NCBI GenBank assembly: GCA_009767595.1
Contig: VSDK01010371.1
Span: forward strand, 407,556 to 471,555
DNA: 64,000 bases
Direction of reading: 5' to 3'
Source of the DNA: Symbiodinium kawagutii
Taxonomy: Eukaryota; Sar; Dinophyceae; Suessiales; Symbiodiniaceae
Part shown: piece after piece, positions 10,607 through 22,785 of the stretch
How positions within the stretch are numbered: the first letter of the stretch is position 1
Layout of the letters: each line of letters opens with the position of its first letter
Notes under the pieces: model-generated
The model's database searches: none
What the model was told of the DNA's origin: nothing
The model's input: only the letters and a program-made list of their open reading frames with translations
Program-made: the position numbers and the translations under genes

Positions 10607-10754
10607 ATGGTACCCGGAGGCAGGGGCCGAGCCTGCCATGTTTGTGGCGCCTGCCCCTTCCATAGCTTGGTTGTACCCAGGACCTTGCCCACCCGGCACG
10701 CAACGGTGGGTAACGGCTTCCGGGGAAGCGCTGATGGGGGCATTTCATCAGCAG
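10607..10754 (+). CDS. Candidate internal exon, Pro/Ala-rich, function unknown
   Basis: The exon is bordered by ATACAG (10601-10606) and by GCAG|GTAACT (donor at 10755). The frame compatible with the 9466-9596 exon reads RWYPEAGAEPAMFVAPAPS, then IAWLYPGPCPPGTQRWVTA and ends GALMGAFHQQ-like in phase 0. The composition (Pro, Ala, Gly, Trp) and GC content exceed those of the surroundings, as expected for an exon. No named domain fits. The next plausible exon, 11526-11597, also starts in phase 0 (HRIMPWALGGEHGDLGG) and ends at CCCAG|GTGAGT. Confidence 0.5.
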
Positions 10755-11165
10755 GTAACTGCAATGTTAGGAGAGAGAAAACAACAACCAAAATCCTGAG
10801 ATCTAGAAGCAGCTAATTCGAAAAAATGCTAATTTCGAATCTAAAAGCCACCAAATTAAGAAAAAAAACAACTAGTTCCAAACGCAGCAGCTAGCAGCAG
10901 CATGGCGAACTGCACCAGGGCGCAGCAACGGGAAGGGGGAGGGCAAGCTGAGAGCTGCTCAAGCACTGCAATGGACGATGGCAATGTTCATTTCTGAAAG
11001 ATTTGCAATTTTTGGTGTATGTTGGTTGTTCCTTGGAAGCCTAGGCAAAAACAATGCCGCAGTCAACTGGAAGGATGTTTTAGCAACCATGGTTGGTTGC
11101 TTGTCGCTGCGTATTGTTGGTCGTTGCTTTGCCATGCTTAACGCTCACCCATTAACCAGGAACCT

Positions 11166-11322
11166 ACCATTGATATGGATGTTGATTAATCATTGATCAA
11201 TGGATGTTAAGGATTATGATTAATTATGATGGTTAACTAATGGTCAATTAATGGTCAAGTATGATGATGTGATCAACCATGGACATGGCTGTTGATTAGT
11301 GATTGATAAATAGACGTCGATG
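11166..11322 (+). repeat. Repeat family E, two diverged copies
   Basis: 11166-11210 repeats the 9337 copy almost exactly (CCATTGATATGGATGTTGAT, TTGATCAATGGATGTTAA). 11277-11322 is a more diverged copy (GGACATGGCTGTTGATTAGT, GACGTCGATGA). Between them the sequence is ATTAATTATGATGG-type low complexity. Confidence 0.6.
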
Positions 11323-12523
11323 ATTCTAGGATATTATGTCAACCATTATGGTGGCTCACACGTCTCACTTTCGCATGCCATGTTTTCGATCAGCCATATC
11401 GCGCATGACCTGCATTCAGGCGGAAGCAAAAAAATTAACCACCTTTTAATCATCAATGGCCAATCGTTAGACAATGATCAGCATCAGCCACTCGTATTGT
11501 CAGTGACCCCAAGACCCATCTGAAGCACCGCATCATGCCATGGGCTCTCGGTGGGGAGCACGGAGATTTGGGAGGCCATCGGAACGATACCTCCCAGGTG
11601 AGTTCGATGACGAAAAGAACAAGTACAGTCGCCTTCACGCGGCCGTCGACTTGCAGGTGGGGTGGTGAAGACCCCGCTCCTTGGAGCCCAAAAGGATGAT
11701 GTCTCAACTGGGAATAACAAATCATCATGATCATTTGATGTTCATCTCATGTTCATTTGATGTCGTTCAGAATGAGTCGTTTTATGGGGGTAATGCATGG
11801 AAACATGGCCGCAGACATGGCCAGTTTTGCTTTTTGATGGAAGCAATGTCAAAGGCATTGCCGGTTTGCTTTCAGGGGATGGGTGCGTTTGCGGACACAA
11901 ACGCACTCAAATGGCGGACAGTGGCATCAGCTTGTTCATGTGTGTTTGTCTTTTTATGTAACGATACACTTGACAGCAGTGCCATGCAGAGCAAAGACCC
12001 GGATAGTGCATGATGGTGCCGGCATCCGGCGATGATCCTGCCCGGTAGCAGTTCCGGATAGCACCAGTGTTAACCTCTTGATTGAAGTTAACCTATTTAG
12101 AGGTTAACATTATTGATTTTCGAGTTGCTTCAAGTGTCGGAGGAGCTGAATCCCGCTGCATCCCATGGTGTGCGGCTTCTTTTCTGTGCTCAAGGGGCCT
12201 GACCGCCGGAGAAACATTCCGCGGCTTGGAAACGGCATTGACCATGGCTGACCCAGATTCGCCAGCGTTCACAACATGAAGTTCAATCGCGACCTGATCT
12301 TGGCCCAGAGCATTTGTTACTAAAGACTATGCAAGATCATCCAAGAATGCCTTTGGTATCCTTTGGTTACATCAACATGGGCACAAAAGGCGGGTCTTTT
12401 CAACCGCCGATCTAGTACTTGTAGTTGTTTAACTAATCATGGTTGATTCTTATCCCCTACTTTACCCTTCTTAGCGATCATAAAACCCGCCCGGTCCCAC
12501 CCATTCTGCCGCCATTTTTTCAG

Positions 12524-12645
12524 CCATGGAAGCGCCATGGCCTGCCCATCCGGTGCACATCTTGGAACACTTCGTGGCACTGGGCCGGCTGCAGTGGCTG
12601 CGCTGGGCCGAGCGCATGGAAGGACAAAACCGAGCGCACCTGCAG
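12524..12645 (+). CDS. Candidate internal exon with a helical, aromatic-rich sequence
   Basis: A pyrimidine tract and CAG (ATTTTTTCAG, ending 12523) precede the exon, and TGCAG|GTCTTG follows it. The frame reads AMEAPWPAHPVHILEHFVAL, then GRLQWLRWAERMEGQNRAHLQ, ending in phase 0. Composition (His, Trp, Leu, Arg, Glu) is convincingly protein-like, and the segment is more GC-rich than its flanks. It starts one base into a codon, so it does not join directly to the 10607-10754 exon and needs an intermediate exon if both belong to one gene. Function unknown. Confidence 0.5.
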
Positions 12646-14214
12646 GTCTTGCAGTGCCTTGGCCCATCGCAGCTTTCCCCCAGAAATGACACGGGATCAA
12701 CCGGTTAGATCACTCGAAACCACCAGTGGGTTGAAATCTAAGCATATGTGCCACTGGAAAGCACAAAGTTCGGTTGATTCTTGATGAAGTTTGGTTGGCT
12801 AATGGGAATTAGAATAATGATGGAATGATCAGTCTCTATATGTTTTACACTGATCCATTTTTGTCACAAGAGCATCCGCCGAAAATTTGAAAGGATCAGT
12901 GATCAGCCCAAGAACGGGTACGATCTTCAACACCACAGCCCGACCACACTCAAGCGCCCGGGTTCTCCCCCAGGCGAGTCCTCAAAGCATCCACCCCAGA
13001 CTCAGTGGTTTGGAGGTTTGGGACCCCTTATTGCAGGCGCTTGTTAAATCATCAGGAACAAGGGAGTAGTTACTAGTTACTACGTAGAGTGAAGGTTGCA
13101 ACCTGTTGCAGCATGGTTGTCACTACGATGTTTTTAAAAGGGCCAGTTGGTTGGCTTGCTGATTGGTTGTTTGGTCGGGCATGAACTGGTGGAAATCCCC
13201 CGTCAAAATCCTGGTGGGATGGGTAGTCCTGGCGACCGGGAGACCTCAACGGAGTGAGATTTGATTGCGAAACTGGATGTAATGTCCAGGACCATTCTCA
13301 GGCGACATGGTGAGATCCGAAGAGCTTGGGGATTTTTGAAAGTTCACTGATACGAGCAACCGAACTGCTTGATTCTTGATGTATGCTTCCGGATGGGTAT
13401 CCACACTGCCCAGGCAAATAATCACAGCGGAAGGCATATAACATATGTAACCATGAATTATCATGAACTATTAATTCATGTGTTTGGTCAGTAGCCCGTT
13501 GCACGCATCCTTGACTTGTTCTATGGCTGCAAGGTTTCAACGTCTTTCGCATGCAGGTTCGCCTAAGCTAAAAAACTTCATCGGAAACGATTCAGCTCGG
13601 TGGGAATGGACCGAAGCCAGAGACTTGAACCAAGTCACAGGAATGGTTTGGATCATGCTCCTGAACTCAAGCATCCCCAGGTCAGACTCCTGAAGATTTA
13701 TCAGGATATAGCCGCATGTGTGTTCAAACATGTTTAAACTGTTGGCCAGGGAGAAGCCATGACAATCCAAGATACTTGGTTCTTGGAGCATTGAACGGAA
13801 CTGAGACCTGGTTGAACTGTGACGGTTGTGTTTCGGGGTATGATGGGATGCCACCATATGCCACCTGCATAGCTGAACTGAAACCATGCCTAGTTGGCTT
13901 GGCCCCAGGCATGTTGGCTTCGTTTGTGCCATTCTCCTCAGTGGATGGCTTGGCTATGTCTCGGTCCGAGTGACTCGGTTGCAGGTGATGCCGAAGCAGG
14001 TTTCCACAGCTTTGCACAGCTTTTTGCATATGTTTATTCATGTTTATAGGTTTGTTTGGGGACTAGTGATCCATACCGATTAGTTTGTTTAAGCACTCTG
14101 CTCTAAACTGATTTGTTTTTTTCTTTTACTTTTTGTCGATACTTCCTTTGGAGGCAAGTAGGCGCTTTTGAGGTTCAGATGTTTATGATGTCCAGCTACC
14201 ATCATCCACACTGA
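12646..14214. other. Spacer, no gene recognised
   Basis: Overlapping open frames on both strands around 13500-14040 contradict each other and carry no motif. A stretch at 12887-13069 (IHPRLSGLEVWDPLLQALVK) is locally protein-like but lacks clear borders. The TTACTAGTTACTACGTAG words near 13065 are also seen near 2070. Confidence 0.4.
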
Positions 14215-14384
14215 CCATCGACGCTGGAAATCCTAGGCCATTTGGGAGCTCACCGAGTTCATGGTCTTCGTCCTCTGGCGCTGCGTAGAGCTTTCCTTGC
14301 GGCGGTTGCAGGATGCGATGCCATGGCTTTTGGCGCCTTTCTCAGCACTGAAAATCGGTGGGTCCGCTTGGTTGGTCACACTTG
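14215..14384 (+). CDS. Candidate coding segment, Ala/Leu/Arg-rich
   Basis: An open frame follows a TGA at 14212 and reads TLEILGHLGAHRVHGLRPLA, then LRRAFLAAVAGCDAMAFGAF and LSTENRW before a TGA near 14384. The composition is strongly protein-like (amphipathic helix with Leu, Ala, Arg) and locally GC-rich, as in the exons at 10.6 and 12.5 kb. I cannot place an acceptor confidently. It may be a further exon of the same + strand gene. No domain is named. Confidence 0.38.
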
Positions 14385-17300
14385 GTGAGAAGTACTAGTA
14401 GAGCATGATGGAACATGTAGATGCCAAGGCAACGAAAGATCACGGGAATGCATTGCGAAGCATTGACTTTCCGCCCTCATGCTACCCCGCGTAGTGTATA
14501 AGATAGTGCATAGGATGCCGCAAATGCGAGCAGCGTTGTATCAATCAGTTTGCATGAACCATTGTTTTCCCACTATATTGTTGGTTATTATCCCAGCAAT
14601 AGCCCTCACTATTGCTGGTTGGTTATGGTTAGGTCATATGAACCCATGGCCATATTCCAACACAGCCACACAGCCACACAGCTGCTCAGGTCGTAGCGGC
14701 TTCGATGTACTTGCGCTGCTTACTTGACAGTGCAAGCCTTCGGCAGGCCAGGGAGAGCTGGCCACAGCGGTGTCAGGAGATGACTCAAAGAGAGTCATGG
14801 ATGTCATGGGGCCTCTGGTGTTTGACTGTTTTGGTTGCTTGGTACATGGGAGCTTACCACCGGGGCCCCAAGAAACAAATAAGAATACATATTTATACTG
14901 AGGCAAAGTGTGATATCCACGGCTCAAGGTTTGTGCTTGCCCTGTTTTGCCGCCTCACTCACACTCAGGCAAAGTGGCAGGGAAGGACAGATAGACACAT
15001 AAAGCAACGCATCGGCTTTGAGACAATACTGTGCCGGCTTGGACCTGCACAACGAAAAATGATAGATATGGATATTTAGATCAACAGATAGGTGGATAAA
15101 AGACAGATAGACTGACAAAGAAGACAAATAGTAAAACTAAACATCAAGATTAATATGGATAATATGGAAAAGCGGATAGATAGCATAACATGATCACAAT
15201 TCAAGAAAATGATGCAGCAGCAACTCGACTGATCAATAGTTGTACAAACTTGCATGCAGTGTTTTTGTGCCAGGGTGCTTTCATTTATTTCTTCGAACCT
15301 GTTCTACCAACAGATTCTTTAACTTCATGGCAGCCGCCTCTGGGATTGGAAAGCCCAGCATCAATGTGTGCAGACTGAATATTCTCAGGCTTTGGTTTAT
15401 TGAGAATACTTCGGCACTTGAGAGCCAGAAGATTGGGTACAATACCCAAGGTGATCGAAACCTACGTGGTTGTAGGTCAAAATCCGTGCACCCCTCCCTA
15501 CTCACATCTCATAATGGCCAAACGAGTTTTTGTTGAGATGTTCTCCCACTCCTTTGTTTGGATGCTTGGGGGTGACCCATAGTTCCTCATATTCACCTCA
15601 ACGCTACAGCAACGAGTGGCAGCTTGGCTCGCAGGAGTGGCTGGACTTCCTTCAACAGTGGGGTTGGTCCAGGTTGGGGCGGGATATCGGTCCATCAGTG
15701 CCCGGGGAAGAAGGGGATTCAGGTTCCAATTTGGGAAGTGCCATGACGCGTTCATACGAAGCTGGCCCATGCATAGTGGCAGACATTCATGTTTGAGAGG
15801 GTTCTCCATGGTTCTCCCATAAATCCCACAAGCTTGCAAACGATCAATGCCACGCTGCTCGGTCAGGAATTTTGCAGGAAGTGACATGTGTTGTTTTTGC
15901 AGCATCGAAGCGGGTGTTGACTGAGAGTTTCCCAAAGGTACCCTGCTTGCAGCGGGACAGAGCTACCGATCAAACGATGAAACATCCCGTGGAACCTGTC
16001 CAAACTGGAAAGTCACATAGAAGCAACGACAAAGATCTCAGGGCTCTAGTTTGTTTGGACAGTCTCTCAAAAATCATTAAGTGGTGCCTTAGAATATGAT
16101 TCGTATTGGATGACTTGGGGGCACGCCTATGACTTGAGAAATGCCCATATGTATAAGAGAGATCCCTTTGCTCATGGAATTGTCAGGTCCCCCTAACTCT
16201 TAGTCGACCATTTTGGCCAATCTCCCGAAGCTGAACCCTAAGACTGATACTTTGCCCCGAGGTGTAAGCCATGTCAGTTTCTTTCAGAATTTCTTGGCTC
16301 CCTGTTGGTGTTGTTTATCCACGAGGATCAATGGGCACCAAATCGCGCCTCATTAACCAAATCATTACTAGACTACTGGTCCTTGCTAAGTATGGACCAT
16401 TACTAATCAAGGTCAATGAACCACTAGCACATGGTATGCAAACAAATTGAACTATATCAATTCACCACCAGTAACCATAGTGAAACTACGGTTGTTCGAT
16501 GGCTAACCCATAGGCCCCATGAGACCAAGTCATGTGACCTCGCTCAGGGTCGGTGAGGCCGGTCGGCCATCGACGCCCTCGTTGCAGGCAGCTTTTGTCC
16601 GCCTTGGGTTGCCGAGTGCCACGAGTCCAGGCCGTAGATTCTTGACGCCAGCGGGGGTGGCTGGGGCCTGGCTGCTGCTTGGGAGGCCAGGAGCCAGGGG
16701 GGTGCCAGGAGCTACCAGGAGTGGCCGTTCACAAAATGCTTAGATCATTATGGTGAGAAATTGGTAGAGTTTAACTTCCAAGCTTTGGAATATATGTAAC
16801 AGAGTTCCATAGCTTGAACATGGTTAGTCATGAACCAGCAAATGGGTTTGATAACATAATCAGTGAATAGATGGGTAATGTGATAGGGGGATCATTGAAT
16901 TATATTGAATTCATTTATTTGCCAATTTAGTTGTTATAATGTCCAGCGAAGCTCGTATCCGATACGCGGGTTGCTAAATGGATGCAAAAGAAGCCGTCCA
17001 AATCACTTTGAATCAAGAACAGGACAATGAGGAAGCATTGGGACGGCTCAATTGGGCCTCCTCAGCCTTGCCATTAAGAAAAACATTCCTTCAACCCGCC
17101 ACTTGCGCATGGAAAGTGGCAACTAAGACTCAGCGCTGCCCTAGTCGCATTATCAACATTTCTCTCAATTGCTGCAGTGCCCTTCAGAACTATCCACTTT
17201 GTCCCTATCCTATGACCCTACCATTCCTTGGGAACTAGTGGCACAAGCGGGGATAGGCCTACAGAGGAGAATTGACCCAATGGATGCCATTAGCTCATAC

Positions 17301-17542
17301 ATGGTCCCGCATGGACGGCGACCCCACCATTTGAATTTCTGAATTGTAAATCGGGCCTGGCAAAAAAAATCGGGCCTTTTGAGACCCACATTTTCTCACA
17401 GTCTCATCACAACCAGGGCAACATTTTGCAACGTGCTTGGGCAACCGGAAAACCCCGACAAGATGCCAACATCAGCTGATCCTGCTCATGGTTTGCACCA
17501 ATCGCGTGGACGACATGAACCATGATGATTTCAATGGTTATT
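14385..17542. other. Long stretch without a recognised gene
   Basis: 14560-14651 resembles a diverged family B repeat (TTGTTGGTTATTATCCCAGC). 14985-15185 is rich in ATAGA/GATAGA words. A 145-codon minus-strand frame at 15498-15935 overlaps + strand frames and has no motif. 16519-16743 is a GC-rich Gly/Pro/Arg-type opening that shares GAGCTACCAGGAGTGGCCG with 25694-25712, so it may be repeat DNA. 16978-17238 opens with MDAKEAVQITLNQEQDNEEA, but I cannot define borders. Confidence 0.4.
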
Positions 17543-17676
17543 CTGGTTGATGGTTTTGCCATTTTTTGTTTTCCCTAGTGTTCACACATGGTTGGTTGGT
17601 TGGTTGGTTGGTTGGTTGGTTGGTTGGTTGGCTGGTTGACAAGCATATTTGTCATAGGGGTGGTTCAACCACAAAC
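17543..17676 (+). mobile_element. Family A MITE-like repeat with internal (GGTT)n expansion
   Basis: Left end CTGGTTGATGGTTTTGCC and right part GTCATAGGGGTGGTTCAACC match family A. The family core TGGTTGGTTGACTAATAT is here replaced by ten or so GGTT units (17590-17634) followed by GGCTGGTTGACAAGCATATTT. The element is thus a family A copy whose short GGTTGGTT core has expanded into a microsatellite. Confidence 0.7.
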
Positions 17677-18573
17677 GGTTTTTATTTCTTTAACCATGAT
17701 GGCCCTTTTCAGCCATTCTTAAGCATTATCAAGCATGGTTGGGGATAATCAGCGGAAATTAGTCATCAATGAACAGTTTTGATCCGTTATATGATAGTTG
17801 TTTTGCCACGGCTCTTAATCACGAACCGCATATGTTTCTTTAAATCATGAATTGATTCACTGATATTATGAAGATTGCCAAATCGAGCCCGAAGACCAAT
17901 ATGATCAAAGGAATACACAAGTGGAGAACATGTGAGACACTGAGACACAGGTGTTTCAGAACTGTGTTGGGAAAGAATTTTGAAGCATGTGCACGCAATT
18001 TCGGATGCTTTCACAGCTTCATTTGCAGGGTTCGCATGTTTCGTTCTAAATGCATGTTTGAAACAATGTTTTCATATGTTTTCTCTCAGGCTGCATTTTT
18101 CTGTAAGATGTTTTGCACGTGTGATTGACATGCGTACATTCAAAAACAAATATCAGCTCTGAAGCCAATTTGGAGATTTTTCGGTCATAAGCCTGAAAGA
18201 GTAGCAAAGGTAGGTGCCAACAATACTCTAGCAAAAGAAAGAAATTTGACTGGTCCAAAGCAACCGAATACAGCAGTTCATCAACTGCTATTTTAGTAGG
18301 TAATGCCAGCAATTATGTGCAGTATCAACCATGGTTTGATTGTGGGTTGATAGATCTGATAAGCTTTCTTTCATCATCCCGAAATCTATTTTGCAATGGT
18401 TACCAACGGTAGTTTGTAGTTTATAATCATATGTCTCTACCAGACGCCAGGTAGTTCTGTGTGGTGTGATGCCTCTACGTTTTACGGAGGGCCACAAGGG
18501 GGTGGTAGTCATCACGCGGCTTCGGGGTTGCTCAGATGATCATCCTACTTGACGCTGCATCCGGATCATGCAG

Positions 18574-18880
18574 GGTTCCGGATGCAGAACCTTTTGGGGG
18601 GAGCCTGGCTCTGGAAAGATAGGACAAATATGACCCACCCAGATGCAAAACTGCTTGCGATTACCGCACTACCTCCCTGGCTGGGTCACAATTTTTCTCA
18701 GCCCGTTGAGGAATGTCCCATTTGTGCAGAAAGCCTTGACGACAACCCATGGTCGATGGCAACACTACCTTGCTGCAAGCAAAGTGTATGTTGGATATGC
18801 TTATGCCGTCATTCCGAAAGCGTCATTGATGACGCACGGCCGGACATGAACTGTCCACTTTCCTGTGACTCGCATTTGCT
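18574..18880 (+). CDS. RBR E3 ubiquitin ligase, RING1 exon
   Basis: The + frame reads ...QPVEECPICAESLDDNPW, then MATLPCCKQSVCWICLCRH, then DMNCPLSCDSHL. Cys pairs lie at CPIC (18714-18725), CC/C/C in LPCCKQSVCWIC and CPLSC (18852-18866), the spacing of a zinc-binding RING1 that docks the E2-ubiquitin conjugate in RING-between-RING ligases. A possible acceptor is CATGCAG ending at 18573; the 3-prime border is unclear. Its identity is supported by IBR and Rcat segments in the correct order on the same strand at 21.2, 23.9 and 25.0 kb. Alone it would be only a generic RING finger. Confidence 0.68.
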
Positions 18881-19113
18881 TTGTTTTGGAGGCTGCTTGC
18901 ATTTTCAGCAACAAGATTTCACTCGGCGACTTGTGGTGAAGGATTGTCCGCACATAAAAATTAGTTCACCTTTGAGAGGGAATGCGCATGAAGGATTCTG
19001 AAAGAGGCACATGAATGATGGTTTGTTGATCACGAATGTATATGTTCGCAGTTACAGCTGGTTTGCTTTGTGAATTGGGTCATGCCATGGCGGTGGATAC
19101 CAAAACCTTTGAG

Positions 19114-19240
19114 GCAAAGCGTTGCTTCCAGACATCTTCGTGCACAAGTCCTTCCGTCGACGCCAGTGGTCTTGGCAGGGCCTAGATCCCTTGGGACAGA
19201 AGACCAGGCGGAAAGTCAAGGCGTATGAAACTTGGATGTG
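19114..19240 (+). CDS. Candidate RBR linker exon between RING1 and IBR
   Basis: One frame reads GKALLPDIFVHKSFRRRQWS, then WQGLDPLGQKTRRKVKAYETW, to TAG near 19250. The charged helical character fits the helical linker that separates RING1 from the IBR in this ligase class, and it lies between them in order. An acceptor is possible at TTTGAG|G (19113). No canonical donor is obvious, though a GA-type donor near 19240 would suit dinoflagellate splicing. A second frame is also open, so this is an inference. Confidence 0.4.
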
Positions 19241-21195
19241 GATGGATTAGCACGCTTTGTTTGCCCCTAGTTGCTCAGAAATGCTCAGAATATGTTGGTA
19301 TAGTAGGTGGTAGTGATGACCTTGGATGATGATTTCAGATCACCAGTCCTGTTTGCAAAGCAAGCTTGAAGCTGCCGAATGTGGTACTTAGAATTTCTGA
19401 TGCAATGGCTGTTGTGATCTCATGTTCCGAGTAGCATCAAAATGGTTGGATTGCCTTGTATGAGTTTCTGGATACATTGTTTGCATAGTATGTCCGCGGC
19501 ATTAACCATCATAAACTATCATTCTATAGCCACTATCAGCTTGATCATAAAGCCATCAGATGGCCAATGGCTGACTACTGATCACAAACTAGCACTCGCC
19601 ATTTTTGACCCATATCTGTTGATCGATTATTAACCATCAAATGGTCATAAGTGGAGAGCACACGCATTGACGAACCGATCACACCGCACAGAGGACCTGT
19701 TAGAAGAGATGTCCAGCCTATAGCGCCCTCAGTTCTTCATGAGTAATGTGGGTTCATGGCCATGGTGGTACCCAACCATCCATTGATGATCGTTGATAGG
19801 GTAACCAACAAGCCACGAGGGTACATCATTCATGAACACAGCCCATATCCCTGGCGTAGGCAGTTTTTAACCGCAACCAGTCACCTCGTTCATCCCCATG
19901 ACCTAAGTGCTTAGGAGCGCTGGTGCTTATCCAGCGGATTGGCCAACACGTGTGCTGCACGAATGGAAGATGCCCCATGGATGCAGATTTCATTGGCAGC
20001 CGTGACTGCAGTTGTTGGGACATCTTAGATGCAGCTAGATGCAATAGGATTGTTGGAAATGAAGCTTGAAACTCATCACGCTGATGGCACAATCCAATGG
20101 TTAAACCTAACCTAGATACTCGTACCATATGATGTTGTGCATTGGGCCTACATATGATCGGGAGACATCGGGAGAAGCATCAGAATGCAAAATTTGACTG
20201 TACGTTGTGCACGTGTGATGAAATGATGGGCGCCTTAAGCACGATGAGTTCGATGGGAGGTCTAGGCTGAAAGGAAAACTCACCAAAGTCAAAAATGCTC
20301 AGACATATTTCGGAAGCAAGCTCCATTGCACAAAGAGATGCCTGTTTTCCACGGCAGCACCTTGTACTTTCACCTAACAGACATTATGTGGCGGTGAGGG
20401 CATGTGGTATTCCAGAGGCCTGAAAGCATTTCACACGAGAAACTGGTTCAACTCTGGCTATGTTCAATTTGCATCGGTGGCCGACCATAGAATTGTCAAC
20501 CACTGTGAAGAGGTGTTTTCAGTGTGGGTATGGCTCAATCACTATGGGGATGTGGGTGCTGCAACATCCACCAATGAGCTTCATGTCCATTGATATCATA
20601 CAATCTTGCATGTTCACCATCAATTCTAAACACTCCGCAAGTTATAGCAAGTTCAGTTGGGAAGATTAGTCAAATTACTTGGACAATAAATTCAATTTGC
20701 TATAAATGTGATGATGCGAGGATATTGCTGCACACATGTCCACTGTTGGTTGCACGTGCTGTGCCGTTGCACTATGCTGGTTAGGGGAAAAGATGGAATG
20801 CCTATGGCTGTGTTCATCATGTCACCGGACCAGAGGCCCACATGTTTGGCTCGGCAAAAGCCTGTAGGCCTCGGGGCAAGGTACGACATCCATCACCTGA
20901 GACTTTTAATCCAGTGAGCCCACAGACATGAAAATCACTGCATTCCATCGATATAAATCCAATAAGAGATAGGAATGCACCATACTGAACCAGAATGAAC
21001 CAATACATCCAATAATTCAAGGAGCGCGTGAGAGAGAGAGAGAAGGAGAGAGAGAGAGAGAGAATAAAACACAACGAATCGCCATGAATCACCATATACA
21101 CCCAAGAATGCCAATAGTGACTAGTGAGTTCCGTGTTCCATATCCAAGAGATACATTTTCCAAGTGGGAACCAGGATGATCAAGCTACCGCCCAG
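19241..21195. other. Presumed RBR intron, no other gene seen
   Basis: AT-rich spacer. Short frames at 20402-20670 are contradictory. A purine run (GA)n interrupted by AAGG occupies 21030-21063. ATCA/TGATTA low-complexity words are common near 19500-19640. Confidence 0.4.
21030..21063. repeat. (GA)n microsatellite, interrupted
   Basis: GA dinucleotides interrupted by AAGGAG in the middle. Confidence 0.95.
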
Positions 21196-21307
21196 GTGGT
21201 TCATTGCCCCGGAAGCGACTGCAACCACATGTGGCTGTTGCTCAAGCACCTCCGCCGCTCAAAGGCTGCACAGGAGCACTGGGACACGAGGCCATATGTG
21301 GCTGTGG
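21196..21307 (+). CDS. RBR E3 ligase, exon with first half of the IBR domain
   Basis: After CGCCCAG at 21195 the frame reads VVHCPGSDCNHMWLLLKHL, then RRSKAAQEHWDTRPYVAV. HCPGSDC matches the first Cys pair of an in-between-RING (IBR) domain, in which a Cys-Pro-x-x-x-Cys starts the zinc site. Ending at GTGG before GTACCC (21308) leaves one base of a codon. The exon at 22786 begins with the last two bases of a codon, so the two join cleanly to give Val-Gly-Ala-Arg-Lys-Pro. This phase match supports a continuous gene. The IBR is unusually long because linker sequence separates its two halves. Confidence 0.58.
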
Positions 21308-21485
21308 GTACCCTGGTGCCGCTGTTCCCATGGCCAAACTTGTCTAGTTTTTAGAGTGTGAACTACTGGCCCCTTTTGTGATGGTTGATATCGGCCCAGT
21401 CCCGTATGTACATATATTGATAACTGCCAATGCACATATCATGCATAGTTCTTTGTGTCTTTATATTGGTACTTACTGGACCTAT

Positions 21486-21546
21486 ACTTCCACATGATGT
21501 GTTTTTGCCTGTGTGTGTGTTTGTTTGTTTGTGTGTGTGTGTGTTC
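21486..21546. repeat. GT-rich microsatellite
   Basis: Interrupted GT/TTTG array (CTGTGTGTGTGTTTGTTTGT then GTGTGTGTGTGTG). Confidence 0.9.
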
Positions 21547-22785
21547 TATGCATGCGTGTCTGTGCATATGATTTCAAAATGAATTGTGCCTCCACCATGC
21601 CCGGATTAGTGGCTGAAAAACTATGGAGTGTTTCTTTTTGGATAATTACGGGAAAACATAGCCACAGCAAGACCATTGAAAACGCCAAGGCCGACACACA
21701 CACACACAGAGGTCTACTGGCGTATGTATTCTGTACGCTGGGGTGTCCGCAAACTGCGCACCTGAAAAGGCATGTGATTTGGCTCGTTTGCGGCGTTTGC
21801 GTTTCAAAATGAGGATTCGATACCATTGAATACCATTTTGCAACGATGGCATGCAAAAAGTGCTCCATGATATGTAACAGGCATGCGCAGCGCAAATTGT
21901 TATCGGGGAGAGAGAAATTATGTTGTCATGTGTTTGCAAATGCATGCAGATATGGACGCATTTATGGTCATGGTACCCCTCAACCATCCCAAGCCATGAT
22001 CAGGGTAGCCAGGCGGGGAGCTGGGGGTGCATCCTGTATGAACAAACCCATATTGGGTGTTTCTCAGCATGGTGATGCAGTACCCCCAAACCATTGTTTT
22101 AATCACGTTGAAAAATAAATGAATTATATATCCAATTTCGGGGGTCCTGGGGTCCTTTGGTTGAGAAATACCAATATCATGTGCAAGCCCCTAATCAGCA
22201 GAATCCACATATACCAAACCTTTCTGGGAGCTCGTCGGCAACGGAACTGTCAAGTTTGTTGATACTTGTTTGTTCAATATATGTTGATGTATTTTGAAAT
22301 TGCTTAGAAAGGAAAATTGATATGTATTTCATTTTATACCAACGTGCTTTAATTCAATTCATAGATGGCATGCCTATGTGTATGTACCTGTGTGCGTGTG
22401 TGTACATGGTGAATGGCCACATATACCGTATAAATAATTAAATACTTATTGGCATTCATTCATACCTCATACCTGTGACATCACGCGACATTTCAGCGAG
22501 AGCTGATGTGTTTTTTTTCACCTCGTCCTTCATCCATTGTATATACATGTTTATCAAGATGCATATTTAATGCACATGCCTAAATCAACATACCATGTTT
22601 ATACCCATGGCCTTTAAATATCTTTAATAACATCATGGTATAAAACATCATGATTTACATGGTTTTCCTTTTTTTTACTGCAAATAGATATACCATAAAA
22701 TGTTATAGTATACTATAGTCTATTATGGACATGCTTGATTTGAACTCTATCAATGGTATGAATTCACTGGGCAAAACCGCGCCAG
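21547..22785. other. Presumed RBR intron
   Basis: Contains a short (CA)n run at 21692-21708, an AT-rich segment at 22250-22720 with many TATA/ATAT words, and a partial match to repeat family D near 22138-22172 (GGGGTCCTTTGGTTGAGAAA). No coding sequence is recognised. Confidence 0.4.

Noticed and set aside
15498..15935. 145-codon minus-strand frame
   Set aside because: No motif, mixed composition and overlapping + frames of similar quality; kept out of the gene list.
21482..21987. Overlapping frames of 99-137 codons on both strands
   Set aside because: They run through GT/CA microsatellites (CVCVC and THTHT strings) inside the presumed RBR intron.
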